From contig CAWVSL010000003.1 in NCBI GenBank assembly GCA_963933115.1, positions 1-64,000 on the forward strand: DNA of 64,000 bases, in the 5' to 3' direction. Positions 17,286 to 26,824 of the stretch are shown here, piece after piece (position 1 is the first letter of the stretch; each line of letters opens with the position of its first letter). Made by a program: the position numbers and the translations under genes. The DNA comes from JALJPB01 sp963933115 (lineage in GTDB: Bacteria; Pseudomonadota; Gammaproteobacteria; Enterobacterales; Alteromonadaceae). The notes under the pieces are model-generated. The model was not told the DNA's origin, searched no databases, and saw only the letters and a list, made by a program, of their open reading frames with translations.

Positions 17286-19368
17286 TAACGTTTCCTTCAG
17301 CTTCAGCGGTTAATGCTTTAATACCACAATGACTTAGCAGTGCTGCAATATTGGGTTCTCTTCCTCTAAAGGCTTTAAATAACTGACTAGGCTCTTCACT
17401 ACCTCCTTTTTCTAAAATATTGCTTAGAAAATCTTGGCCAATAGTTGTGTTAAAAATGCCTTCTTCTTCAAAGCGAGAAAAAGCATCAGCGGACAATACT
17501 TCTGCCCATTTATAGCTGTAATAACCTGCGGCATAACCACCAGCAAAGATATGGCCAAAACCATGTTGAAAACGATTAAAATCTGGGGCTTTAATGACTG
17601 AATATCGTTCTCGAACCTCATTTAATACTTGCTGAATATGTTGACTGTTATCGGTAGCATCAGGGTTGTAAGTAGCATGCATTTTAAAATCAAAAATACT
17701 GAATTCAATTTGACGGAGCATTTGCATAGCTGACTGGAAGTTTTTTGCTGCTAGCATTTTATCTAACATCGCTGGCGGTAATGGTTCACCGGTTTCAAAG
17801 TGGCCAGAGATAAAATTCAGGGCTTCAGGCTGCCAGCACCAGTTTTCTAAAAATTGACTCGGTAATTCAACGGCATCCCAAGGCACCCCATTAATACCGG
17901 CAACACCACTGACATTAATTTGGGTTAACATGTGGTGCATGCCATGACCAAACTCATGAAACAAGGTAACCACTTCATTGTGGGTAAATAATGCCGGTTT
18001 ATCGCCTACCGGGCCACTGAAGTTACAGGTTAGATAAGCAACAGGGAGTTGAATGCTGCCATCGGTTAATTCTCGGCGACCAATGCAGTCGTCCATCCAT
18101 GCACCGCCACGTTTTTTATCACGGGCGTATAAGTCTAAATAAAAACTGCCTCGTTGTTGGTTTTCTTTGTCAAATACATCATAAAAGGTAACATCACTAT
18201 GCCAAGTGTCAATATCATTACGTTGTTTGATGGTTAAACCAAATAAGCGATGAACTACTTCAAATAATCCAGAAACTACTGTTTTTTCGGGAAAATACGG
18301 ACGAAGTTCTTCCTCTGAAATTGAATAACGACTTTGTTTGAGTTTTTCGCCATAATAGCCCAGATCCCATGCTTGTAAGACTTGTTGATTAAACTCTTTT
18401 TGGGCAAAGTCAGTGAGTTCCTTAATGTCTTGTTGACCTTGGTGTTTAGATTTTATCGCTAGGTCTTCTAAAAAACTCAGCACTTCATCAGTTGAGGAGG
18501 CCATTTTGGTGGCTAGTGATTTCTCCGCGAAATTATCAAAACCTAATAACTGCGCAAGTTCATGACGAAGGGCTAATAATTCGTTCATAATGGCGCTATT
18601 GTCAAATTGCCCACCATTGGGACCCTCTTCGGAAGCGCGAGTGACAAAACCCCGGTAAAGCGTTTCACGTAATTTCTGATTATCACAATACATTAAAACG
18701 GGTAAGTAACTTGGCATATCAAGGGTAAATAAATAGCCTGTTTGTTCTTTGGCTGCGGCTCGCGACTTTGCGGCTTCTTTAGCACTGTCAGGTAAGCCGG
18801 TTAAGTGACTTTCATCATCAATAGTCACCGTAAATGCTTCAGTTGCATCGAGGACATTATTACCAAAAGAGGAGCCAAGCTCAGACAATCGTGTCACTAT
18901 TTTACCGTAACGTTTTTTATCTTCGTCATTTAAGGCGATGCCTGACAAGGTAAAGTCACGTAAGGCATTATTGATGACTTTCTGTTGAGCAATGCTTAGC
19001 GTTTGGTACTCCTCACTCTTGCTCAGTTGTTGGTAAGCCTCAAACAACACTTGGTTTTGACCGACAAAAGTACCGTACTCAGATAATAAAGGTAAACATT
19101 CCTCATAGGCCTGACGCAATGCGTCACTGCTGACTACCGAGTTCATATGGGAAACAGGGGACCATAATTTTGTTAAAACATCATCAACTTCATCAATCGG
19201 CATTACCAGATTTTGCCACGTAAACGGCTGTTTATTACTTAACACTTCAGCGAGCGTGTTTTTACAATCACTGATGGCTTGCTCAATTGTTGATTTTATA
19301 TGCTCAGGCTTGATTTGAGAGAACCTAGGTAATACCTGCGTTGAATAGAGTTGTGATGAATTGGTCAT
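17275..19368 (-). CDS. prlC: Oligopeptidase A (M3 family)
   Basis: A 697-residue zinc metallopeptidase of the thimet oligopeptidase family. The HEFGHGMHHML zinc motif lies near residue 470, and GYAAGYYSYKWAEVLSADAF is the conserved substrate-binding region. It degrades short peptides and cleaved signal peptides in the cytoplasm. I chose the ATG at 19368 (MTNSSQ), which matches the usual N-terminus; an ATG three codons upstream (19377) is possible. The gene ends inside the glycosylase-like gene and is followed further on by rsmJ, extending the known prlC-rsmJ pair. Confidence 0.94.
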   Translation of the reverse strand: MTNSSQLYSTQVLPRFSQIKPEHIKSTIEQAISDCKNTLAEVLSNKQPFTWQNLVMPIDEVDDVLTKLWSPVSHMNSVVSSDALRQAYEECLPLLSEYGTFVGQNQVLFEAYQQLSKSEEYQTLSIAQQKVINNALRDFTLSGIALNDEDKKRYGKIVTRLSELGSSFGNNVLDATEAFTVTIDDESHLTGLPDSAKEAAKSRAAAKEQTGYLFTLDMPSYLPVLMYCDNQKLRETLYRGFVTRASEEGPNGGQFDNSAIMNELLALRHELAQLLGFDNFAEKSLATKMASSTDEVLSFLEDLAIKSKHQGQQDIKELTDFAQKEFNQQVLQAWDLGYYGEKLKQSRYSISEEELRPYFPEKTVVSGLFEVVHRLFGLTIKQRNDIDTWHSDVTFYDVFDKENQQRGSFYLDLYARDKKRGGAWMDDCIGRRELTDGSIQLPVAYLTCNFSGPVGDKPALFTHNEVVTLFHEFGHGMHHMLTQINVSGVAGINGVPWDAVELPSQFLENWCWQPEALNFISGHFETGEPLPPAMLDKMLAAKNFQSAMQMLRQIEFSIFDFKMHATYNPDATDNSQHIQQVLNEVRERYSVIKAPDFNRFQHGFGHIFAGGYAAGYYSYKWAEVLSADAFSRFEEEGIFNTTIGQDFLSNILEKGGSEEPSQLFKAFRGREPNIAALLSHCGIKALTAEAEGNVNGE

Positions 19369-19621
19369 AATAATCATTAATTGAAAGTCAATGTTATAGA
19401 TGTAATAGCGAAGAAGTCATTATTCAAGGGCTTATTGTCAATTTTTTGTTAAAGTAGCCGTTTCAAAACATTATAGACAATAGAACTGTCTTGTGATAAA
19501 TGTGACAAGCATACTGTATATAATATATTATTGTTCAGGTCCCTTGTAATCATTTAATTAACTATAACCTGTTTACGGAACTTTCTTTGTTATTAATCAT
19601 TTATTAGATAGGTAATCTATT

Positions 19622-22600
19622 GTGACTAAGTGTTTATTTTTTCTTCAAATTATACTGTTAAGTTTGTTACTTAACGGCTTTATTACGTCTACTAGTTTTG
19701 CTCGAGTGAATAATTTAGCCTTGACTTCGCTGTCTTCTAAGAATGGTTTAGCGCAAGGTTCTATTAACGCGATAATTGAAGACAGATTAGGTTTTATTTG
19801 GCTAGCAACTGACCGGGGCGTCAATATTTATGATGGTAATGCTTTTAGAGAATTACTGGGTCCTAATGAGGTTTTTAAAGAAACGAATATTCAAGGCTTA
19901 ATTGAAGATAATGAAGGACTGATTTGGATTGATGTAGGTACTGATATCCTTTATAGCTACAATCCTAAGACGGATGTATATCAATTAATATCAACAAATA
20001 AGTTCGAAAAAAAAGCTGACACAACTAGGGATGTTTTAATCGGAGATGAAGGGAATATTTGGATATTAAATTCAAAGTCACTCGGTTTATATAATAAAAA
20101 TACTAGCGAGTTCCAAACCTTTTTAAATTTTGAACCACAGATGTCAAATTCAGAATCAATGAAACAAATGAGTCATCATGATGGGGTACTTTATTTAAGT
20201 TCTAATGTTGGCATTTTCGCTGTAAGCCCTAAAACAATGCAGTGGCGTAAGCTGCCTACCATTAGTCATTACAATTCAAACGAAACAACCTTTAATCCTA
20301 AAAAAACAGCTGAAATTCTTACCTTACATGCAGGTAGCAACAATCTATTATATTTGGGTACTGCTGACGGTCTTTTTTCTATTAATATCTCAAATATAAT
20401 GGGTTACATTACTGAAAAAACATTATTAAACGAATATCAGCTACTGATAACAAAAACGGTTGCTAACGATTTATCTGTCGATGATAAGCACCTTTATCTG
20501 GCGACAGAGAAAGGTGCTTTCAGCATTGATTTAGTAAATAATTCAGTTGAATTTCTCTTTAATTTCAATGATTACTATGGTGACATTGCTGTTCATAATA
20601 TTCAATCAATCACTAAAGCTCGAGATGGCATTTTTTGGTTGGGATCAAAAGCTAATGGTGTTTATCTTTGGAACCCTAAAAGAGGTTTATTTAAAAATTA
20701 CCGCTATAAAAGTGAGGATCCCACCAGTTTAAGTTCAAACGAAGTTTGGAGTGTTCTTTCTTCACCCACCGATAAAGAAACTCTATGGGTTGGTACTTCA
20801 AATGGTTTAAACAAAGTTGATATTACAGAAGATAAAGTTAGCCAATATATTGTCAAAAATAATAGTGATGCATCTACTAGTGAAAACAATATCAAGAGAA
20901 TTCAAGCTTTAAATGAGCAACAATTGCTTATTTCTACATTTTTAGGCATGCGTTTATTTGATATTTTGCAACATCAGTTTATCGCCTTACCGTTTAGCCA
21001 AAAAATCAATGAATTATTGGCGCTTGAGCAAAACGATATTTATATGGATGGTGATTACCTGTGGGTGGCAAATAAAAAAGGTTTTTTTCGTATTAATTTT
21101 AAAACCGAAGTTATTGAGATATTAGAGGAGATTAATAAGCAGTTTCCTGGAGGCTTCGGACTTAGATTTTTAAAAGCACTGCCTAACAGTAATAATGTGT
21201 TACTTACAAGTAATAACAGCCTGTGGAGTTATAACGATAAAACACAAGAATTAAAACTAGTCTACCAACAACCGAATAAACCTCCAGGACAATCAAATAT
21301 AGATATCGATAGCTGGGCTATTGATGGTCAAAATATTTTATGGTTGGGTTTTTATTCCAAAGGTCTTGTCGGTTTAACCCTTGATACCTTTGAGACAAAA
21401 TATTTATATAATCAGTCTAATTCGACTATTGATAATCATATTTATGGTTTGATGACAGACATTGATGGTGATGTTTGGTTTTCCACTCACAATGGTTTAT
21501 ATATGCTTGATAATGTCAGTCATCATTTTAGTCATTATTCAACCGATGATGGTTTAGGTGCTAATGAATTCAATAATCGGGCTTATTCAAAAATTAGTCA
21601 TGATCTTTTTGCTTACGGTTCGATGAAGGGAGTCAGTATATTTTCTCCTTCTCAATTAAAAAAAGCCTACAGTGGGATAAACTTGAATGTACAAATTACT
21701 AACATTGATGTCTTATCCAGACCATTGAAAACACCTTTGGTTATAGGAGATAACACCTCGGTTGACTTAAAGTATGACGATGTCGGTATTCAAATTGATT
21801 TTTCAACCTTTTCTTTTATCAGTGAGGATAAAATTGAATATGAATTTAGCTTAGCTGGCAAAAGTAACCTCATTTATCCTCCCAGTAAAAATAGTTATAT
21901 AATATTTCCAAGTTTACCTTCTGGAAGTACAAGTTTTACCATTCGGGCTAAGTCACCCCAAACAGGTAAATATTTAGTGCCTGTGACTCTGCACTTTAAT
22001 GTGAGTTATGCACCATGGCGTTCACCACAGGCTTACACTTTGTATATTATCATAGTGGCCCTCATTCTTGTGATGTGGTATCGATATCGTCAAGTTCAAC
22101 GACAACTATTATTTCAAGCACATCAACAAGTTAAAAATCGTGAAGAACGCTTGCAGCTCGCACTGAACGCAAGTAATTCCGAGGTTTGGGATTGGCAATC
22201 AACAAACAATTTAATTTCTAGCAAGCGAATTTTTGCAGAGCTTGGTCACAAGAATAACGGATTGTTTTATTCTCTGGATAAACACATCAAGTTAATTCAT
22301 CCTAATGATAGACACAATTTTTTAGCCCTTTGGCAGTCTTTTATAGCTAATGCAAACCTAGAGGATAATTTTTCTTGTGCATATCGTTTACAAACAGTTA
22401 AAGGTAATTGGCTTTGGTATAAGGATTTGGGAAAAATTGTTGCTGTAGACTCTTTTGGCAAACCCAACCGAGTTATTGGGGCTTATACTAATATTACTGA
22501 ATTACGTGCCAATGAAGAGCGAGCACAATACTACGGTGATGCTTTTAAGCAAACAAAAGACTGGGTACTTATTATTGATGAAAATCTTAGTCATGTGACC

Positions 22601-24178
22601 GCTAACCATTCTATGCGGAAAGTTTTTGGTTGGGGTGATGAGGTTTTCAAATTTAAATTTAGTATGCTGGGAGTAAAAGAAGAAAAAAAACTTTTTTATA
22701 AAACTTTATTATTATCATTAGAAGAAGGCAAAAATTGGTCAGGTGAGGAATTAATAACTAGCAAAAATGAAGAGTTTCATCTGATGATAAATATCGGAGC
22801 GGCAAAAAACTCAGAGACAAATAATAAACATTATATTTGTGTTTTCACTAATATAAGTGCGCAAAAGCATGCAGAAAATGAGTTGCGACTTTTAGCCAAC
22901 TACGATCATTTAACCGGGTTACCTAATCGTCCATTCTTATTAGATCGTATTAAACACGCTATTGACTTCTCAAAACGTAAAAACACTCCTATCGCATTGT
23001 TTTTTATTGACTTAGATCGATTTAAGCAGGTCAATGACTCTTTAGGTCATCAATATGGAGATCTGTTGCTCAAAGAAATTAGCCAACGTTTAACTTCTTC
23101 ATTACGAGTTGATGATACTGTTGCCAGAATTGGTGGCGATGAGTTTGTTATCTTACTTGAGTCTTTTACCGATAGTCGTTATCTAGGTGATATTGCCCAA
23201 AAGATTATTGATAAATTAGCAGAGCCAATAAAGCTTAAAAATAATATAGTTAGTGTCAGTGCTAGCATTGGTATTGCCCTGTACCCAGACGATGCTGTCA
23301 CTTCTGATCAATTACTAAAGAATGCTGATTTGGCGATGTATTATGCTAAAGAATTGGGACGTAATAACTTTCAATTTTTTACTGGGGAAATGAATGTTAA
23401 AGCGAAAAACCGCTTAAGCCAAGTCTCAACGATTAAGCAAGCAATAATAAATAATGAGTTTGTTAACTTCTATCAACCTATCGTTAATCCCTATACGGGG
23501 CAAACTGCTGGTTTTGAATTATTAATGCGCTGGCAAAGCCCTGAGGGTATTATTGCTCCCGATAATTTCATTCCATTAGCAGAAGAGTTGGGATTAATTA
23601 TTAAAATGACGGAGGCAGCACTTGATCGCGGTTTAACAGATTTAAAACAATGGTGTGATGTGCGAGACGATTTATATATATCTGTGAATATTACCTCTCA
23701 ACACTTTGCCAAAGATAGCTTATTACCCTATATTGAAAAATTATTGAGTGAACATAAATTAGCAGCGAAGTCATTGAGAATAGAGCTCACCGAAAGTGAC
23801 TTTATGTTCGAGCCTGAAAAAACTATCCAGTCGATGCACGCTTTATCAAAACTCGGTGTTAAGTTGGCACTTGATGACTTTGGTATGGGATTTTCTTCAT
23901 TGGTTTATTTGAAACAATTACCTTTAGATGTCATTAAAATTGATAAAAGTTTTGTTTCTGGAATTGGTGTTAATCAGGCTGATGAAGCAATTGTAGAGAC
24001 TACTTTAACTTTAGCTAAACGACTTAATTTACAGAGTGTAGCTGAAGGGGTCGAGACTAAAGAACAACGGGACTATTTAATCCATAATAATTGTCACTAT
24101 ATCCAAGGATATTTGTACTCTAGACCATTGCCTGCTAATGAAATCATGACAATATTGATGACTGATAATGCGGTTTAA
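19622..24178 (+). CDS. Periplasmic-propeller sensor with PAS, GGDEF and EAL domains
   Basis: A 1518-residue membrane receptor for cyclic-di-GMP control. Order: signal peptide (1-28), two-component-regulator propeller repeats (about 35-690, with many FIWLATDRGV- and LWVGTSNGL-type blades), a Y_Y_Y domain (about 710-795), one membrane helix (about 804-820), two PAS domains (about 845-1085), GGDEF, and EAL. The cyclase motif GGDEF is intact at 1171-1175, with an RVDD inhibitory site at 1162-1165. The phosphodiesterase motif reads ELL at 1299-1301, with ELTES, DDFGMGFSS, KIDKSF and AEGVET present, so both activities look possible. GTG start. Signal and net activity are unknown. Confidence 0.92.
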   Translation: MTKCLFFLQIILLSLLLNGFITSTSFARVNNLALTSLSSKNGLAQGSINAIIEDRLGFIWLATDRGVNIYDGNAFRELLGPNEVFKETNIQGLIEDNEGLIWIDVGTDILYSYNPKTDVYQLISTNKFEKKADTTRDVLIGDEGNIWILNSKSLGLYNKNTSEFQTFLNFEPQMSNSESMKQMSHHDGVLYLSSNVGIFAVSPKTMQWRKLPTISHYNSNETTFNPKKTAEILTLHAGSNNLLYLGTADGLFSINISNIMGYITEKTLLNEYQLLITKTVANDLSVDDKHLYLATEKGAFSIDLVNNSVEFLFNFNDYYGDIAVHNIQSITKARDGIFWLGSKANGVYLWNPKRGLFKNYRYKSEDPTSLSSNEVWSVLSSPTDKETLWVGTSNGLNKVDITEDKVSQYIVKNNSDASTSENNIKRIQALNEQQLLISTFLGMRLFDILQHQFIALPFSQKINELLALEQNDIYMDGDYLWVANKKGFFRINFKTEVIEILEEINKQFPGGFGLRFLKALPNSNNVLLTSNNSLWSYNDKTQELKLVYQQPNKPPGQSNIDIDSWAIDGQNILWLGFYSKGLVGLTLDTFETKYLYNQSNSTIDNHIYGLMTDIDGDVWFSTHNGLYMLDNVSHHFSHYSTDDGLGANEFNNRAYSKISHDLFAYGSMKGVSIFSPSQLKKAYSGINLNVQITNIDVLSRPLKTPLVIGDNTSVDLKYDDVGIQIDFSTFSFISEDKIEYEFSLAGKSNLIYPPSKNSYIIFPSLPSGSTSFTIRAKSPQTGKYLVPVTLHFNVSYAPWRSPQAYTLYIIIVALILVMWYRYRQVQRQLLFQAHQQVKNREERLQLALNASNSEVWDWQSTNNLISSKRIFAELGHKNNGLFYSLDKHIKLIHPNDRHNFLALWQSFIANANLEDNFSCAYRLQTVKGNWLWYKDLGKIVAVDSFGKPNRVIGAYTNITELRANEERAQYYGDAFKQTKDWVLIIDENLSHVTANHSMRKVFGWGDEVFKFKFSMLGVKEEKKLFYKTLLLSLEEGKNWSGEELITSKNEEFHLMINIGAAKNSETNNKHYICVFTNISAQKHAENELRLLANYDHLTGLPNRPFLLDRIKHAIDFSKRKNTPIALFFIDLDRFKQVNDSLGHQYGDLLLKEISQRLTSSLRVDDTVARIGGDEFVILLESFTDSRYLGDIAQKIIDKLAEPIKLKNNIVSVSASIGIALYPDDAVTSDQLLKNADLAMYYAKELGRNNFQFFTGEMNVKAKNRLSQVSTIKQAIINNEFVNFYQPIVNPYTGQTAGFELLMRWQSPEGIIAPDNFIPLAEELGLIIKMTEAALDRGLTDLKQWCDVRDDLYISVNITSQHFAKDSLLPYIEKLLSEHKLAAKSLRIELTESDFMFEPEKTIQSMHALSKLGVKLALDDFGMGFSSLVYLKQLPLDVIKIDKSFVSGIGVNQADEAIVETTLTLAKRLNLQSVAEGVETKEQRDYLIHNNCHYIQGYLYSRPLPANEIMTILMTDNAV

Positions 24179-24288
24179 TGGTTTTCATTCTTTAAATTAA
24201 AGGGGGTTACTGTTAACTCACCTTGAAAATACTTGATAATGCCCACATTATATTTTAAACAGTATTTAGTAATAATGAGATTTTATTC

Positions 24289-25653
24289 ATGACACAAACA
24301 ACACCAGAACATTTTGATTTTTTAGCGATAGGCGCAGGTAGTGGTGGTATTGCTTCAGCAAATAGAGCGGCTAAGCATGGACAAAAAGCAGCGGTAATTG
24401 AAGCAAAAGTTATTGGTGGTACTTGTGTTAATGTGGGCTGCGTGCCTAAAAAGGCGATGTGGTATGCCGGACAAATTGCTGACGCACTTCATTATGCCGC
24501 AGACTTTGGTTTTAAAGCACCTTTGCAATCGTTTGATTGGGCAGCGTTAGTTAAAAATAGAGAAGCTTATATCGACCGCATTCATCTTGCTTATCAGCGA
24601 GGTTTTGATAGCAATGGTGTTAGAGTTATTGATGGTTTTGCTAAATTTATTAATAAAAATACGGTTGAGGTAGATGGCACACTTTATACTGCTGACCATA
24701 TTGTTATTGCCACCGGTGGTCGCCCTAAAGCGCCAAGTATTGAGGGTGCTGAATTTGGTATCGACTCTGATGGTTTTTTTGCTTTAACTGAGCAACCTAA
24801 ATCAGTAGCTGTTGTTGGCGCCGGTTATATTGCGGTTGAGTTGGCGGGTGTATTTAATGCGTTAGGCAGTAAAACGAGCTTAGTGGTGCGAAATGAAAAG
24901 CCACTACGTAGCTTTGATGAAATGTTAAGTAATACCCTTGTTGAGCAAATGGAACGACATGGTCCTCATTTATATAATCACAGTACACCAGAGCGTATTG
25001 AGAAACTAGCTGATGGCCGTTTAGTCATTCACCTAACCAATGGTAAAGCACTTGAACCAGTTGATACCTTGGTCTGGGCAATAGGACGCGAGCCTGCGAC
25101 AGATAAAATTAACTTAGCGGCAGCGGGCGTTGAGTTAAATGACCAAGGTTTTATCCCAACCGATAAATATCAAAATACCAATGTTAACGGTATATATGCC
25201 GTGGGCGACAATACGGGTAGGGCACAATTAACGCCAGTCGCTGTTGCGGCAGGTCGTCGTTTAGCGGAACGTTTATTCAATAATAAACCTAACGAACACC
25301 TTGATTATTCAACCATAGCTACCGTAGTCTTTAGTCATCCGGTTATTGGTACTGTTGGCTTAACTGAGCAAGAAGCCGTTGACCAGTATGGTGAAGACCA
25401 TATTACTGTTTACAACTCGCAGTTTACCGCCTTGTATCAAGCGATTACCACAGATTATCGTGACCCGACACGGATGAAGTTAATTTGTACTGGACCAGAA
25501 GAAAAAATAGTCGGTATACACAGTATTGGTTTTGGCAGTGATGAGTTATTACAAGGTTTTGCTGTAGCCATGAAAATGGGTGCAACTAAAGCCGACTTTG
25601 ACAATACGATTGCCATTCATCCGACCTCTGCCGAAGAATTTGTCACTATGTAA
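24289..25653 (+). CDS. gorA: Glutathione-disulfide reductase
   Basis: A 454-residue FAD flavoenzyme that reduces oxidised glutathione with NADPH. FAD fold: FLAIGAGSGGIASANRAA. The redox-active pair is C46 and C51 in GGTCVNVGCVPKK. The NADPH fold is VAVVGAGYIAVELAGVFNALG, with VVRNEKPLR after it (arginine for NADPH). The interface motif HPTSAEEFVTM closes the protein, with catalytic histidine. It is monocistronic and ends at a hairpin terminator. Together with frmA/frmB (36482-38529) and the peroxiredoxin it fits a glutathione-based redox system. Confidence 0.96.
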   Translation: MTQTTPEHFDFLAIGAGSGGIASANRAAKHGQKAAVIEAKVIGGTCVNVGCVPKKAMWYAGQIADALHYAADFGFKAPLQSFDWAALVKNREAYIDRIHLAYQRGFDSNGVRVIDGFAKFINKNTVEVDGTLYTADHIVIATGGRPKAPSIEGAEFGIDSDGFFALTEQPKSVAVVGAGYIAVELAGVFNALGSKTSLVVRNEKPLRSFDEMLSNTLVEQMERHGPHLYNHSTPERIEKLADGRLVIHLTNGKALEPVDTLVWAIGREPATDKINLAAAGVELNDQGFIPTDKYQNTNVNGIYAVGDNTGRAQLTPVAVAAGRRLAERLFNNKPNEHLDYSTIATVVFSHPVIGTVGLTEQEAVDQYGEDHITVYNSQFTALYQAITTDYRDPTRMKLICTGPEEKIVGIHSIGFGSDELLQGFAVAMKMGATKADFDNTIAIHPTSAEEFVTM

Positions 25654-25680
25654 TCAACCCTTTTCATTGAAACCTAAATT

Positions 25681-25711
25681 AGCCACTTTTTACTCCGAGT
25701 AAAGAGTGGCT
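25681..25711 (+). terminator. Terminator after gorA
   Basis: AGCCACTTTTTACTC and GAGTAAAGAGTGGCT pair over about 14 of 15 positions, so the hairpin is long. It is 27 bases after the gorA stop; the T-run after it is short. It could act in both directions. Confidence 0.7.
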
Positions 25712-25727
25712 TTACTAACTACATCAT

Positions 25728-25759
25728 CCGTTTATAACATGTGATAAAGTTATAAACGG
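25728..25759. repeat. Perfect 11-bp inverted repeat
   Basis: CCGTTTATAAC and GTTATAAACGG are perfect arms around a 10-base spacer. It lies between the gorA terminator and the 3' end of the pentapeptide gene. There is no T-run on either strand, so it is either an imperfect terminator for the minus-strand gene or a protein site. Confidence 0.5.
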
Positions 25760-25790
25760 GCTGTTAAATACTACCGCTCATCTGGGTTTT

Positions 25791-26393
25791 CTAGTCAACT
25801 AATTCAATATCTAAACTTTCTAAAAGATTTACCGCTTCATGTCGTGAAAATTTAGCTTTGGCAATGGTGTTGTTGTTAATATCGAGGTGGTAATTTATCG
25901 CGTTAATAAAATTTACCGAACTTAAATTAGTTTTACTGAATAGACTATTGGCAAAGTCACTACCACTAAAGTTACTTTGCGTAAAATCGCCTTCTCTGAA
26001 GTCGACATCATGAACTTTACACATATCAAGCACTAACTCTTTTAACTCGAGTGCAAAAAAAGAACAGTCACTGATAATGCATTGTTCAAATTTAATGGGA
26101 GAGAATAAGGCTAAGTTGGGCCAACTCGCTTTAGTCCAATCTACCCCTATCACCTTTGAATTTTCAAAACTGACATCATTAAACTGGCTATAAGCTATTT
26201 TCACTAGGCTCAAATTACACTTAGTAAAAGTACAATTGATAAATTTACACTGATCAAATTTTGCATCACTAAAATTACATTCTGTAAAAGTGCAGTCTTC
26301 AAACTCGATAGCATAGAGCGTTTGGTTACTTAAGCTTAGCGATTTAAAATTTTGGCAGTAATAGGATTTTTTTTCAAGATTGAAAGCGGTCAT
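25791..26393 (-). CDS. Pentapeptide-repeat protein, McbG/Qnr-like
   Basis: A 200-residue protein made of A(D/N)LXX-type five-residue repeats, which fold as a right-handed quadrilateral beta-helix. Two blocks (about 25-80 and 100-165) are split by a non-repeat turn, SWPNLALFSPIKF. The C-terminus, INYHLDINNNTIAKAKFSRHEAVNLLESLDIELVD, resembles the dimerisation end of McbG and Qnr, which protect DNA gyrase from microcin B17 or quinolones by mimicking DNA. Cysteine is frequent, as in McbG (FEDCTFTECNF). It is a single gene, convergent with gorA. The family is clear, but gyrase binding is inferred. Confidence 0.82.
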   Translation of the reverse strand: MTAFNLEKKSYYCQNFKSLSLSNQTLYAIEFEDCTFTECNFSDAKFDQCKFINCTFTKCNLSLVKIAYSQFNDVSFENSKVIGVDWTKASWPNLALFSPIKFEQCIISDCSFFALELKELVLDMCKVHDVDFREGDFTQSNFSGSDFANSLFSKTNLSSVNFINAINYHLDINNNTIAKAKFSRHEAVNLLESLDIELVD

Positions 26394-26824
26394 TTATTGT
26401 CAATTTTAGCCAAAAGTAATAATAGTTTAAGTTAAATAGCGATATAAACATACCCTTCATATGATAGGGGGCAGTTGATATTGTTTTGTCAAAGTTTGCA
26501 CTATTAATTAACCCATAGGGTGTACTGAGAAAAATAATTTTCTAAATAAAATGTTTGTTGGTACGGAAACAAAATCTTAGGTAAATAATTACTCTTATGA
26601 TTAACCCATCAGTTAAAAGTGATACCGTTACTTATGAAAATAAAAATTATGCATCTGTTTATGAATCTTTACATGTGCTCTTTCATTTTCATCATTTATC
26701 AGGCTGTATCTGAAATAAAAATCGCGTACAATAACGCCAATTTTAGCCATTAGGCTACCTACTTGAGATACTTTCAGTTCATTGAAAATATTACTACAAG
26801 TACCTATTTACTGCTGAGGCAACT
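26394..26824. other. Intergenic gap upstream of kbl
   Basis: A 431-base gap between divergent genes, A+T rich, and likely to carry the kbl-tdh promoter and controls. A 10-base direct repeat ATTAACCCAT occurs twice, near 26507 and 26601. A 39-codon frame at 26634-26753 would give a small hydrophobic peptide but has no ribosome site. I see no terminator or riboswitch. Confidence 0.4.

Noticed and set aside
19490..19509. CTTGTGATAAATGTGACAAG as a possible CRP-type site between prlC and the GGDEF/EAL gene.
   Set aside because: The left half fits TGTGA, but the right half reads TGACA rather than TCACA, and only the five outer bases are palindromic.
26634..26753. A 39-codon frame coding for a hydrophobic peptide upstream of kbl.
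   Set aside because: No ribosome site and A+T-rich sequence make it likely chance; a leader role cannot be supported.
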